Positions 7,051 through 13,387 of a stretch of 15,380 nt of DNA are shown in pieces. The stretch is from Bacillota bacterium. Lineage in GTDB: Bacteria; Bacillota; Clostridia; Lachnospirales; Lachnospiraceae. The stretch is from assembly GCA_023408815.1 (NCBI GenBank), contig JAEYJO010000027.1, forward strand, positions 1 through 15,380, in the 5' to 3' direction. Within the stretch, counting starts at the first letter, position 1; each line of letters opens with the position of its first letter. The notes beneath the pieces were generated by a model that worked only from the letters and a program-made list of their open reading frames with translations, did no database searches and was not told where the DNA came from. Position numbers and translations under genes: made by a program.

Positions 7051-8640
7051 TCAAAGCTCCGCTATTGCGTGAACAAGTCCTATGTCATGGCAGACCCACA
7101 GCCCCATATCCGATTCGTCCCCGCATCTTATTTTTTTGGTTTCAAACATTTCGTTATCTCCTATTCTGCCTTCCTCTACGACAATATACTCCTGATTTCT
7201 GGCATTTAAATATTTAAAGCCTCTCATGGCGGATGTTGCGTATTCCATGGAATCTTTTTTAATCAGAATAAGCTTATAGCCGTCACCAGCCAGATAGAAT
7301 TCCCCGTTTCCCGCATAAACGATCAGCCCCTTCCCTCTTACTTCCACATGTTCCCTGTCATCATGATGGTTATCCAGATGAATATATGGCTCGTCCGTTA
7401 TACTGTTTAAAAAGTAAACCCTTCCCCAGAAATCACCGAAATCAAAAAATTGGGAATCCATATGCTCATACTGGGTCACTGCATATATTCTGCCGCTGCC
7501 ATGATATTTCTCCAGCAGGGGCTTCATGCTTGCAAGGATATCTACCGCATTCCGAAACTGCACACATTCCGGTCTCAGGTTCCCGTCATTGTCAATCGTA
7601 CTGTCTATTGCAAAGCAGTGAATACCTGACAATCCATACTTTTCCACCGCACGGAACAAATGAAGCGCATTCATATCGCTGGCATGGGATTCCGGTATAT
7701 ACAACACGTTATCCTCTCTGTCATAGCATCTGCATATCTCTTCATAGGTATCCCTGTCCGAAAAATAAATATCGGGGCAGATACAGTCAATATGAGGGGC
7801 AAAATATTTCCAGATATCCAATACCAGACTGGTAGCCCCGCCCGATGGATAATCAATGCCGGGCAGCCTGTTCTGTGTCTCTCTCACCCACACGTTCACA
7901 TACATGGGCACCTCATATTCTTTTTTACCAGCAGCCGCCACACACTCCACATAACGCGAGAAGCAATATGCCGAAAACATCTCTTCTGCCAAAAGCCCAA
8001 AGGACTGATTCCAAGATGCATTCTTTCGAAATCCATTCTCTTTCCAAGCCTCCCATACTGTGCCTTCCGTCAGACCGCCAAGGAATTCCTGCATATTCTC
8101 AGGTAATAAAGCATCAAACATCCGGTTGGATTCTTCGGAATAATCCCTGGGAGTTCCTAAAAGTCCCGGTTCATTCTCTATCTGAAATGCAATTACTGTC
8201 TTGTGTTCATCTTTTACTTTTAAATAACGCAAAATCTCTGAAACAGTCCTTCTGTCCGCATCCATCGTCTGCATTCCAACCGGCGAAAGTGCTCTGCTCC
8301 TCGCACCAGCCGCATTGCACGCCCACAAAAATCGATTCTTGTCTCTTTTTATCCACTCGGGCACATAATGGGAAGCCCCGTTTTTCCATGTACCAAACCA
8401 CAAGAGCACAACCTTTAACTCATTTTCTTCTGCAATTTTTAAAATCATGTCGATTTGGTCAAAATTATACATTTGCTCCACAGGCTCTACCTGGTACCAG
8501 TAAATAGGTACTGCTATTGTATTCATATGAAATTGCCGGATGGCTTTCAATGCTCTTTCCATATCTTCCTCTGACCCGGCGCTGCTGTTATTCACTTGTC
8601 CGCCAATTGAAAAAAAATTATTGCCGTTTTTTCTAAACAT
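7051..8640 (-). CDS. GH35 glycosidase of the DUF5597-containing type (galactosidase)
   Basis: Predicted cytoplasmic beta-galactosidase of the compact GH35 group that carries a C-terminal DUF5597-like beta domain (the Cellvibrio/Xanthomonas type). Seen: an opening FFSIGGQVNNSSAGS, then NTIAVPIYWYQVEPVE and VVLLWFGTWKNG, all hallmarks of this group. The acid/base is expected in FQIENE (E157) and the nucleophile in YIPESH (E317). A beta-rich tail runs from about residue 400 to 529. The length of about 529 residues is normal, and there is no signal peptide. The start was chosen as ATG at 8638-8640 because AGGAG lies 8 nt upstream; the in-frame TTG at 8644-8646 is only 2 nt from that site. It is the first gene of the operon and lies directly behind two LacI-type operators, so it is the enzyme most directly under repression. 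Confidence 0.88.
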   Translation of the reverse strand: MFRKNGNNFFSIGGQVNNSSAGSEEDMERALKAIRQFHMNTIAVPIYWYQVEPVEQMYNFDQIDMILKIAEENELKVVLLWFGTWKNGASHYVPEWIKRDKNRFLWACNAAGARSRALSPVGMQTMDADRRTVSEILRYLKVKDEHKTVIAFQIENEPGLLGTPRDYSEESNRMFDALLPENMQEFLGGLTEGTVWEAWKENGFRKNASWNQSFGLLAEEMFSAYCFSRYVECVAAAGKKEYEVPMYVNVWVRETQNRLPGIDYPSGGATSLVLDIWKYFAPHIDCICPDIYFSDRDTYEEICRCYDREDNVLYIPESHASDMNALHLFRAVEKYGLSGIHCFAIDSTIDNDGNLRPECVQFRNAVDILASMKPLLEKYHGSGRIYAVTQYEHMDSQFFDFGDFWGRVYFLNSITDEPYIHLDNHHDDREHVEVRGKGLIVYAGNGEFYLAGDGYKLILIKKDSMEYATSAMRGFKYLNARNQEYIVVEEGRIGDNEMFETKKIRCGDESDMGLWVCHDIGLVHAIAEL

Positions 8641-8654
8641 TTTCAATACTCCTT

Positions 8655-8668
8655 TGCAATCGTTTACT
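8655..8668. promoter_or_regulatory. LacI-type operator, leader-proximal copy
   Basis: Seen: TGCAATCGTTTACT on the plus strand. It fits the general LacI/CcpA-family pattern TGNAANCGNTNNCN with a central CG. It lies in the transcribed leader and ends one base before the AGGAG ribosome binding site of the first glycosidase, so a bound repressor could act as a roadblock. The first 13 bases are identical to the second copy at 8771-8784. Confidence 0.75.
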
Positions 8669-8770
8669 ATTTTATATTAATAAAATCAGCTAATAATTGG
8701 TTGTTTTATACATTTATTATTTATTATTATAAAATATTTATCAATTATTGCTGTTTAAATTATTTTATTT

Positions 8771-8784
8771 TGCAATCGTTTACA
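8771..8784. promoter_or_regulatory. LacI-type operator over the transcription start
   Basis: Seen: TGCAATCGTTTACA, an imperfect palindrome centred on CG. It begins 6 bp downstream of the -10 box of the operon promoter and covers the predicted start point (about 8783), the classic repressor position. It lies 116 bp, close to 11 helical turns, from the copy at 8655-8668, so the two sites face the same side of the helix. CcpA could also use such a site, since its consensus overlaps that of LacI-family repressors. Confidence 0.8.
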
Positions 8785-8789
8785 TTTTT

Positions 8790-8818
8790 AATATATCATT
8801 TTTATTTTTTTCTGTCAA
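8790..8818 (-). promoter_or_regulatory. Sigma-A promoter of the glycosidase-transporter operon
   Basis: Seen on the minus strand: TTGACA (8813-8818), 17 bp, TATATT (8790-8795). Transcription would start near 8783, giving an AT-rich leader of about 143 nt to the ATG at 8640. The promoter lies in the gap between the second LacI gene and the operon, so the operon can be switched separately from the regulators. Confidence 0.85.
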
Positions 8819-8840
8819 CAGAATATCTTCAAAAAACAAC

Positions 8841-8868
8841 AAAAAAAAGCCAACCTTTGCGTATGGTT
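8841..8868 (-). terminator. Possible weak terminator after the LacI genes
   Basis: Seen: on the minus strand AACC, a 9-nt gap, GGTT, then GGC and a run of eight T (8848-8841). The stem is short and the T-tract is separated by three bases, so termination is uncertain. It is the best candidate between the second regulator's stop (8993) and the operon promoter. The remaining gap 8869-8992 shows only a small CGCCA/TGGCG hairpin and no gene. Confidence 0.35.
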
Positions 8869-8992
8869 TTCTTTCACCATATTTATACACAAACAGGCGG
8901 CCTCATATATAATGCAACCCAATAGGATCAGCTTTTTATTAATCTCGCCATTAAATTGGCGGAGGTATTCGAATCCAAGGCAAACATACGCT

Positions 8993-10018
8993 TTATATTT
9001 TACCACAGGACTTCCTGACGGAAAGGGTGATCGGAATATCTAATACGTCACTGCAGCTTTTTCTTCCGATCATATTTGCCGCCGTATCTATTATTTTCCG
9101 GCAAAGCACGTAATAATCATTACTTACTGATGTAAGTTCCGGTTCCATCAATTCCGTTATATAAGTATTATCGAAACTTGCTACTGAAATATCTTTGCCT
9201 ATTTCCAACCCTTTCTCACCGATTGCCCTTATAACGCCGACCGCCGATGCATCATTTATCGCGATCACTGCCGTAGGCAGCTTTTTTTTCGTAAAGAGTT
9301 CTCTCATCGCAAGATAACCCCCCTGCTCATCGTAAGTACTGCTTTCCGCAATAAAGCAATCCCCATAGCGTATCTTTTTCTGCAGCAGCATTTCTCTATA
9401 GCATTTCCGTTTCTCAAAGGTGGACAGAATATTATCCCGGCCCCCAGCCAAGGCGATTTTTTCATGTCCCATATCGAACAGGAATTCCATAAGCTTTCTC
9501 GTGCAGCGTTCATTGTCTACCTTCACACATCTGCTATCGTTTCCTTCCACCTTAACAGAGGTGACAACCGGAACTCTTCTGGAAATTTCCGCAAAACGTT
9601 CCAAAAACCCGGTATCCATCCTGCATTTGTCGATACTTCCTCCAATATGAATAATGGCGCACACACGCTGTGCCAAGAGCATATCATAATATCTCAGCTC
9701 CAGTTCCTGGGATTCAAGAAAATTGCACAGCAGCAAGGAAAAGCCGTTTTCATTTGCATATTTTTCACATTGCACAAAAATATTTGCATAAAAAGGGTTT
9801 CTTACATCCGAAACCAATACACCTATCACATCACTATGCTCTGTGCTCAAATTCTTCGCCATGATATTCGGATGATAATTCAGTTCCCTGGCCGCTTCTT
9901 CTACTTTTTCTTTCGTTTTTTCCCTGACCTTTCCTGTTCCGTTCAAGACACGGGATACAGTTGCCGTCGATACCTCGGCTTTTTGGGCAATATCAACAAT
10001 GGTAGCTTCCTGCTTCAT
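8993..10018 (-). CDS. LacI-family transcriptional regulator (second of a tandem pair)
   Basis: Sugar-responsive DNA-binding repressor, probably acting on the operon just downstream. Seen: 341 residues; an N-terminal helix-turn-helix TIVDIAQKAEVSTATVSRVL (6-25); hinge region NIMAKNLST with L57 in the place that wedges into the central CG of the operator; and a periplasmic-binding-protein-like sensor domain from about residue 63 (VIGVLVSDVRNPFYANIF), including DMGHEKIALAGG and VASFDNTYITELMEPELTSV. The start is ATG at 10016-10018, preceded by GAAGGAGGG; the frame stays open further upstream into the preceding gene but without a better start. It begins 14 nt after the stop of the first LacI gene, so both are on one transcript. 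The ligand is unknown. Confidence 0.93.
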   Translation of the reverse strand: MKQEATIVDIAQKAEVSTATVSRVLNGTGKVREKTKEKVEEAARELNYHPNIMAKNLSTEHSDVIGVLVSDVRNPFYANIFVQCEKYANENGFSLLLCNFLESQELELRYYDMLLAQRVCAIIHIGGSIDKCRMDTGFLERFAEISRRVPVVTSVKVEGNDSRCVKVDNERCTRKLMEFLFDMGHEKIALAGGRDNILSTFEKRKCYREMLLQKKIRYGDCFIAESSTYDEQGGYLAMRELFTKKKLPTAVIAINDASAVGVIRAIGEKGLEIGKDISVASFDNTYITELMEPELTSVSNDYYVLCRKIIDTAANMIGRKSCSDVLDIPITLSVRKSCGKI

Positions 10019-10032
10019 CCAGCTCCCTCCTT

Positions 10033-11070
10033 CTATAAGTCTTTGCATACAGCAGCAGAATTCCTGATGGCAAATACTGACTCCACATAAGAAATCTGCT
10101 CCGGCTTCCATGCTGTCTGCGCATCCAAAGCCGTATAAACAAGCTTCTGTGCAAATTTACTATAATTGCATCCCACGGTGGTGAGTGCCGGCCTCGTCGT
10201 TTCAGATATGTAGGTATTATCAAAACATACCAGAGACAGGCTGTCCGGTATACATAAGCATTTTTCTTTGACCGCCTTCATAGCTCCTACGGCAGTCATT
10301 TCGTTCACCATGATTACCGCTGTTGGAATTCTGCTGCTTTCCAGAAGCTTTTTCATTCCCATGTAACCGCTTTCCTTATCGTACTCTCCATCGATAATAT
10401 AATCTTCCCTGCAGGAAATATTCTTGATTCCCAGCATCTCCCGGAACTGCTTTCTTTTCTCTTTTGTGGAACGCACTTCATCATTTCCTCCAACAAAAGC
10501 GATTTCTCGGTGTCCCAGGTCGATCAGATATTCCAAAAGCGTACGCATTGCTCTGGCTTCATCAGTCATCACACTATAACAATTCTCATACAGGGAATAT
10601 CCTGTAGTAATAATAGGAATACGAGCGGCTATATTTTTTATGCATTGCAAATAGACTGCATTTTCCTGTTTTCTATCGGAACTCCCACCCATCTGGATAA
10701 TCGCATCCACTTTCTGGCTGTTCAAGCGCATGAAATGGTTTATCTCCATGTCGATAGACTCCAGCGAATCACAGGAAAAAACTGTATAGCCATTCAGATT
10801 GGCTATCTTCTCAAATTCAATCAGCAAGTGTGAAAAAAAAGGGTTACGAAGGTCGGAAGCAATTACTCCCAATGTCTTTGTCTGTGTCTTCCGTAGCCCA
10901 GTCGCAAGCGCATCCGGGATATAGTTATATTTTTTTAACAGCGCTCCGATTTGTTCCCTTTTCTGGGTGCTCACACTGACATAGCCGTTATAGACCCTGG
11001 ATACTGTGGAAGCGGAAACCCCTGCTTCTTTTGCAATATCATATATTGTAACTTTTCTTTTTCTCCCCAT
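10033..11070 (-). CDS. LacI-family transcriptional regulator (first of a tandem pair)
   Basis: Seen: 345 residues with helix-turn-helix TIYDIAKEAGVSASTVSRVY (8-27), hinge IPDALATGLRK with L59, and a sugar-sensing core starting TLGVIASDLRNPFFSHLLIE. It shares unusual details with the following regulator: the GGS-x-D segment after the first sub-domain (QMGGSSD and HIGGSID) and CFDNTYISE versus SFDNTYITE, so the two look like products of an old duplication. The start is ATG at 11068-11070 with GGAGGG only 3 nt upstream; the in-frame TTG at 11083-11085 lies before that site and is rejected. It has its own promoter-like -10 box at 11107-11112. The two proteins may bind the same operators or respond to different sugars. 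Confidence 0.93.
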   Translation of the reverse strand: MGRKRKVTIYDIAKEAGVSASTVSRVYNGYVSVSTQKREQIGALLKKYNYIPDALATGLRKTQTKTLGVIASDLRNPFFSHLLIEFEKIANLNGYTVFSCDSLESIDMEINHFMRLNSQKVDAIIQMGGSSDRKQENAVYLQCIKNIAARIPIITTGYSLYENCYSVMTDEARAMRTLLEYLIDLGHREIAFVGGNDEVRSTKEKRKQFREMLGIKNISCREDYIIDGEYDKESGYMGMKKLLESSRIPTAVIMVNEMTAVGAMKAVKEKCLCIPDSLSLVCFDNTYISETTRPALTTVGCNYSKFAQKLVYTALDAQTAWKPEQISYVESVFAIRNSAAVCKDL

Positions 11071-11106
11071 AAACCCTCCACGCAACAGTATCTATACATA
11101 ATTTGT

Positions 11107-11135
11107 ATTATATACTTTCCGCACAAAAAAATCCA
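11107..11135 (-). promoter_or_regulatory. Candidate promoter of the tandem LacI genes
   Basis: Seen on the minus strand: a consensus -10 box TATAAT (11107-11112), with TGGATT 17 bp upstream as a weak -35 box (3 of 6 matches). The leader would be about 30 nt. No copy of the TGCAATCG operator is visible here, so autoregulation through that site is not supported. Confidence 0.55.
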
Positions 11136-11617
11136 CTTTAATGCCTCTTGGGTTTCCGTATGTTGGAAATTCCTGCCATACATTATCTTACACAAATTGA
11201 GAATTGATTTCCATGGAAATGGTACGCTATCATTTACAACAAGGTTTCCCGCTTTCCTGTTCCTGCTAGATACCAAGAAGTGCCCTCATGCAGCTGTGGC
11301 TATACCACTGCGCAAAGACAGAGGACATTCTTAGGACAGCTTACGTTTCGCACTCTAATCCGAAAATCCCTAGTTTTTCATCTGTTCCGCATCGTTGTTT
11401 CAACTATTTTCTCTGAAACCAAATTTTTAAATAATGACAATTTCAATATGAAAGAAGCTGAAATCATACTTCCCGTAAAATTCCTGTAATTAGGTATCTA
11501 CGACACTCTATGAGTGCAGACAAAACCGATATCATAACAACAGGCAGTGGGGGCTAATCAATTTATATAGAAAATATAAAGTAAAAATAAAACCTTCCAG
11601 AGATACGGGCGTCTTTA
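11136..11617. other. Intergenic stretch without a supportable gene
   Basis: Gap between the DUF3307 gene and the LacI promoter. The visible structure is a perfect 14-bp palindrome ATTTCCATGGAAAT (11207-11220), a small GTGG-CTATA-CCAC hairpin near 11295-11307, and a direct repeat AGGACA (11322-11327 and 11333-11338, 11-bp step). Open frames here are short, lack good ribosome binding sites and resemble nothing I know. The minus strand just past the DUF3307 stop is T-rich (near 11575-11600) but has no clear stem, so the terminator of that unit is not identified. Confidence 0.6.
11207..11220. repeat. Perfect 14-bp palindrome
   Basis: Seen: ATTTCCATGGAAAT, self-complementary over its full length, about 95 bp upstream of the LacI -10 box. 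It may be a dimeric regulator site, but no second copy or known consensus supports that. Confidence 0.45.
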
Positions 11618-12394
11618 TCATCCAATCAGTGAGCATATCGAAACACTTGCTATTGCAACCAATGCACTTAGCAATGTTCCCACCAAATATTTCTCTGCAA
11701 ACGCTTTATTCTCTAATTTCTTATATCTGGCCAGACTTTTTGCCGTCAATGCAAATCCTATCGCTCCATATTGCCCTAATAAACCGAGGAGCAAAATAAT
11801 TTGCCTTTCCAGTATCCCGATCCATGAACCTATTCGAATAGTCTCATTTACCGCATTACCATTATCCCCTGGCTCCTTCTTATTTTCCTGCACATTATCG
11901 GCTTCTTTTATTGTATTAGGAATTTGTTTAAATACAAGCGATATAAAGATAGCCGCCGGTCTCCAGCAGATTAGCGCCGCTATAAAGATAGCCGCCGCTT
12001 TACGTACCGGAATAATTTTATTTTCCGATATCAAAAGATATTTATCCATATCCATGTGAATGCGAAACATACCGCATACCAGCACCAGAATAAATATATG
12101 TATCATTTGATCCAGCAAAAATATGACATATTCATATCGCGCTGCTTTGGTATATTTCGATTCAATATGCATTTTCAAAGAATCGACACACAGGTGTGAC
12201 ACACCAATGATCATTGTTATGTAGAATCCACGAAACAAGTCGCCTGTCAGCCACGCTGCCAAAGCGAACATTACCATCATATAGAGCAGACAGTGCAACA
12301 GTACATATCTGACGGACGTCTTCTTTTTTTCTGCCATTCGATTCGTCTGAATATAGAAATCACCTAATAAATGTCCTATTATAACTATTTCCAT
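11618..12394 (-). CDS. DUF3307 membrane protein, partner of SatD
   Basis: Integral membrane protein of unknown function. Seen: 258 residues with an N-terminal GHLLGDFYIQTNRMAEKKK (7-25), the diagnostic start of DUF3307 proteins. Hydrophobic segments lie near 29-50, 53-71, 88-110, 132-152, 194-217 and 238-257. Polar residues recur in or beside these helices: H8, D12, H34, H67-x3-D71 and D95-x3-H99. A hydrophilic Lys/Glu/Asn-rich loop lies at about 160-190. The ATG at 12392-12394 is preceded by GGAGGGG and overlaps the end of the SatD gene by 10 nt, so the two are co-translated. In streptococci a SatD protein and a membrane protein sit together in the sat acid-tolerance region; the pairing here follows the same pattern as far as I recall. 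No enzyme activity is established. Confidence 0.8.
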   Translation of the reverse strand: MEIVIIGHLLGDFYIQTNRMAEKKKTSVRYVLLHCLLYMMVMFALAAWLTGDLFRGFYITMIIGVSHLCVDSLKMHIESKYTKAARYEYVIFLLDQMIHIFILVLVCGMFRIHMDMDKYLLISENKIIPVRKAAAIFIAALICWRPAAIFISLVFKQIPNTIKEADNVQENKKEPGDNGNAVNETIRIGSWIGILERQIILLLGLLGQYGAIGFALTAKSLARYKKLENKAFAEKYLVGTLLSALVAIASVSICSLIG

Positions 12395-13245
12395 ATGTCC
12401 CCTCCATACGTTTTTTCCACATATTGCAAAGCTATGAAATCAAGCTCTCTGATTTTATTCGCATTTCCTCTTCTCATGATCGAGTCAGCATTTTGTCTTG
12501 TAGAACCTAATATCCGGGAAATCATGAATGCAGTATTTTTTTTCACAATAACATTTTCCAGTTCTATTATTTTTCCGTCAATAGCAATGGGACTTACTGC
12601 CGTAACTTCTCCCATATGAAAGCTCTCCTGCCTGTACCCGCCCGCTTTGTTGTATTTTCTCATTGCAATCATATATTCTAATTTTATATCCAACAATTCC
12701 TTCGCAATTTTATCTCCGCTTTTTTCCGTCCCGGCAGCAACAAACGGGTACAGCAATTCCAAAATAACAAGCACCATATTCTGCATATATATTTGCTGTG
12801 TCTTTAATACATTGGAAGCGTTTATCAAATGGTTGACTAATATATCATCCTTTCCAGAACAAATTCTCACATTCTGCAACTGCATTTTAGAAGCCTCTTC
12901 AATCGCCTGTCTGGCTCTGTGATATACCGGACCATCCTGCTGCGTCGACAACCCCTCTTCCACTTTCACCGTCCATTCTCCCACTCCGATACCTGCCCGG
13001 ATTTTCACAGGTCTCATCATCATTTCAAACATACGAAAAAACAGCACCGCCGCTGTTACATCAAAAAACAAGCCCTGTACTTCATCTCCCGCACTAAATG
13101 TGACTCTATATTTTATATCATTACAGAAAAAATCATTCAGGCAGTCAATATACCTGTTCATATATTTTTGTATACTATTTCGTTGGTCAATCGGATACAT
13201 CCTGGACTTTTCTACGTCCATTATGAGCGATACGTAATTTTCCAT
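12385..13245 (-). CDS. SatD-family protein, cyclase-like N-terminus and helix-turn-helix C-terminus
   Basis: Cytoplasmic protein of the SatD family, named from the streptococcal secretion and acid tolerance locus; biochemical function unknown. Seen: 286 residues. The first 120 hold MENYVSLIMDVEKSR (D10), TFSAGDEVQGLFF (D54, E55), VKIRAGIGVGEW (80-91) and DGPVYHRARQAIE (104-116), the family's conserved blocks. The C-terminal part FMISRILGSTRQNADSIMRR followed by GN looks like a helix-turn-helix. The start is ATG at 13243-13245, preceded by GGGAGGTG; the 16 upstream in-frame residues lack a ribosome binding site. It is first in a two-gene unit with the DUF3307 membrane protein. Its promoter is embedded in a palindrome and a second copy follows, so repression by a dimeric regulator, perhaps SatD itself, is possible. 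Confidence 0.85.
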   Translation of the reverse strand: MENYVSLIMDVEKSRMYPIDQRNSIQKYMNRYIDCLNDFFCNDIKYRVTFSAGDEVQGLFFDVTAAVLFFRMFEMMMRPVKIRAGIGVGEWTVKVEEGLSTQQDGPVYHRARQAIEEASKMQLQNVRICSGKDDILVNHLINASNVLKTQQIYMQNMVLVILELLYPFVAAGTEKSGDKIAKELLDIKLEYMIAMRKYNKAGGYRQESFHMGEVTAVSPIAIDGKIIELENVIVKKNTAFMISRILGSTRQNADSIMRRGNANKIRELDFIALQYVEKTYGGDIWK

Positions 13246-13281
13246 AATGCACCTCCCGCACATTATTATATTACTCTTTTT

Positions 13282-13309
13282 ATTATAGTGCAATTATTTT
13301 TAATTGCAA
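13282..13309 (-). promoter_or_regulatory. Promoter of the SatD-DUF3307 unit
   Basis: Seen on the minus strand: TTGCAA (13304-13309), 16 bp, TATAAT (13282-13287). The -10 box is perfect. The spacer is almost wholly made of the first 20-bp palindrome, so a protein bound there would exclude RNA polymerase. The leader is about 30 nt. Confidence 0.7.
13289..13308. promoter_or_regulatory. Operator-like palindrome, copy 1
   Basis: Seen: TGCAATTA, 4-nt TTTT spacer, TAATTGCA; the arms are perfectly complementary. It fills the space between the -35 and -10 boxes of the SatD promoter. The shape suits a winged-helix dimer of the MarR type, but no known operator is matched exactly. Confidence 0.65.
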
Positions 13310-13317
13310 TCTTTATT

Positions 13318-13337
13318 TGCAATTATTTTTAGTTGCA
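13318..13337. promoter_or_regulatory. Operator-like palindrome, copy 2
   Basis: Seen: TGCAATTA, TTTT, TAGTTGCA; one base differs from copy 1. It lies 29 bp (centre to centre) upstream of copy 1 relative to the SatD gene. It ends 50 bp after the lipoprotein stop codon, where no terminator hairpin with a T-tract is visible. Confidence 0.6.
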
Positions 13338-13387
13338 AACTTTGAATCTTATCCGATTGCATGAAACCTTGCAAGTGGATGGTACTA

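Noticed and set aside
8644..8646. TTG start for the first glycosidase
   Set aside because: It is only 2 nt from AGGAG, whereas the ATG two codons later (8638-8640) has an 8-nt spacing.
10019..10111. N-terminal extension of the second LacI regulator
   Set aside because: The extra 31 residues lie inside the end of the first LacI gene, have no ribosome binding site, and precede the canonical LacI start; the GGAGGG site points to the ATG at 10018.
10971..11276. 101-residue minus-strand frame over the start of the first LacI gene
   Set aside because: It overlaps the real gene and its promoter in another frame and resembles nothing.
11280..11489. 69-residue plus-strand frame in the intergenic region
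   Set aside because: No ribosome binding site and no domain-like sequence; composition is like the surrounding non-coding DNA.
13340..13387. Terminator after the lipoprotein gene (TTGCA...TGCAA hairpin)
   Set aside because: The stem is only 5 bp and no T-tract follows on the minus strand.
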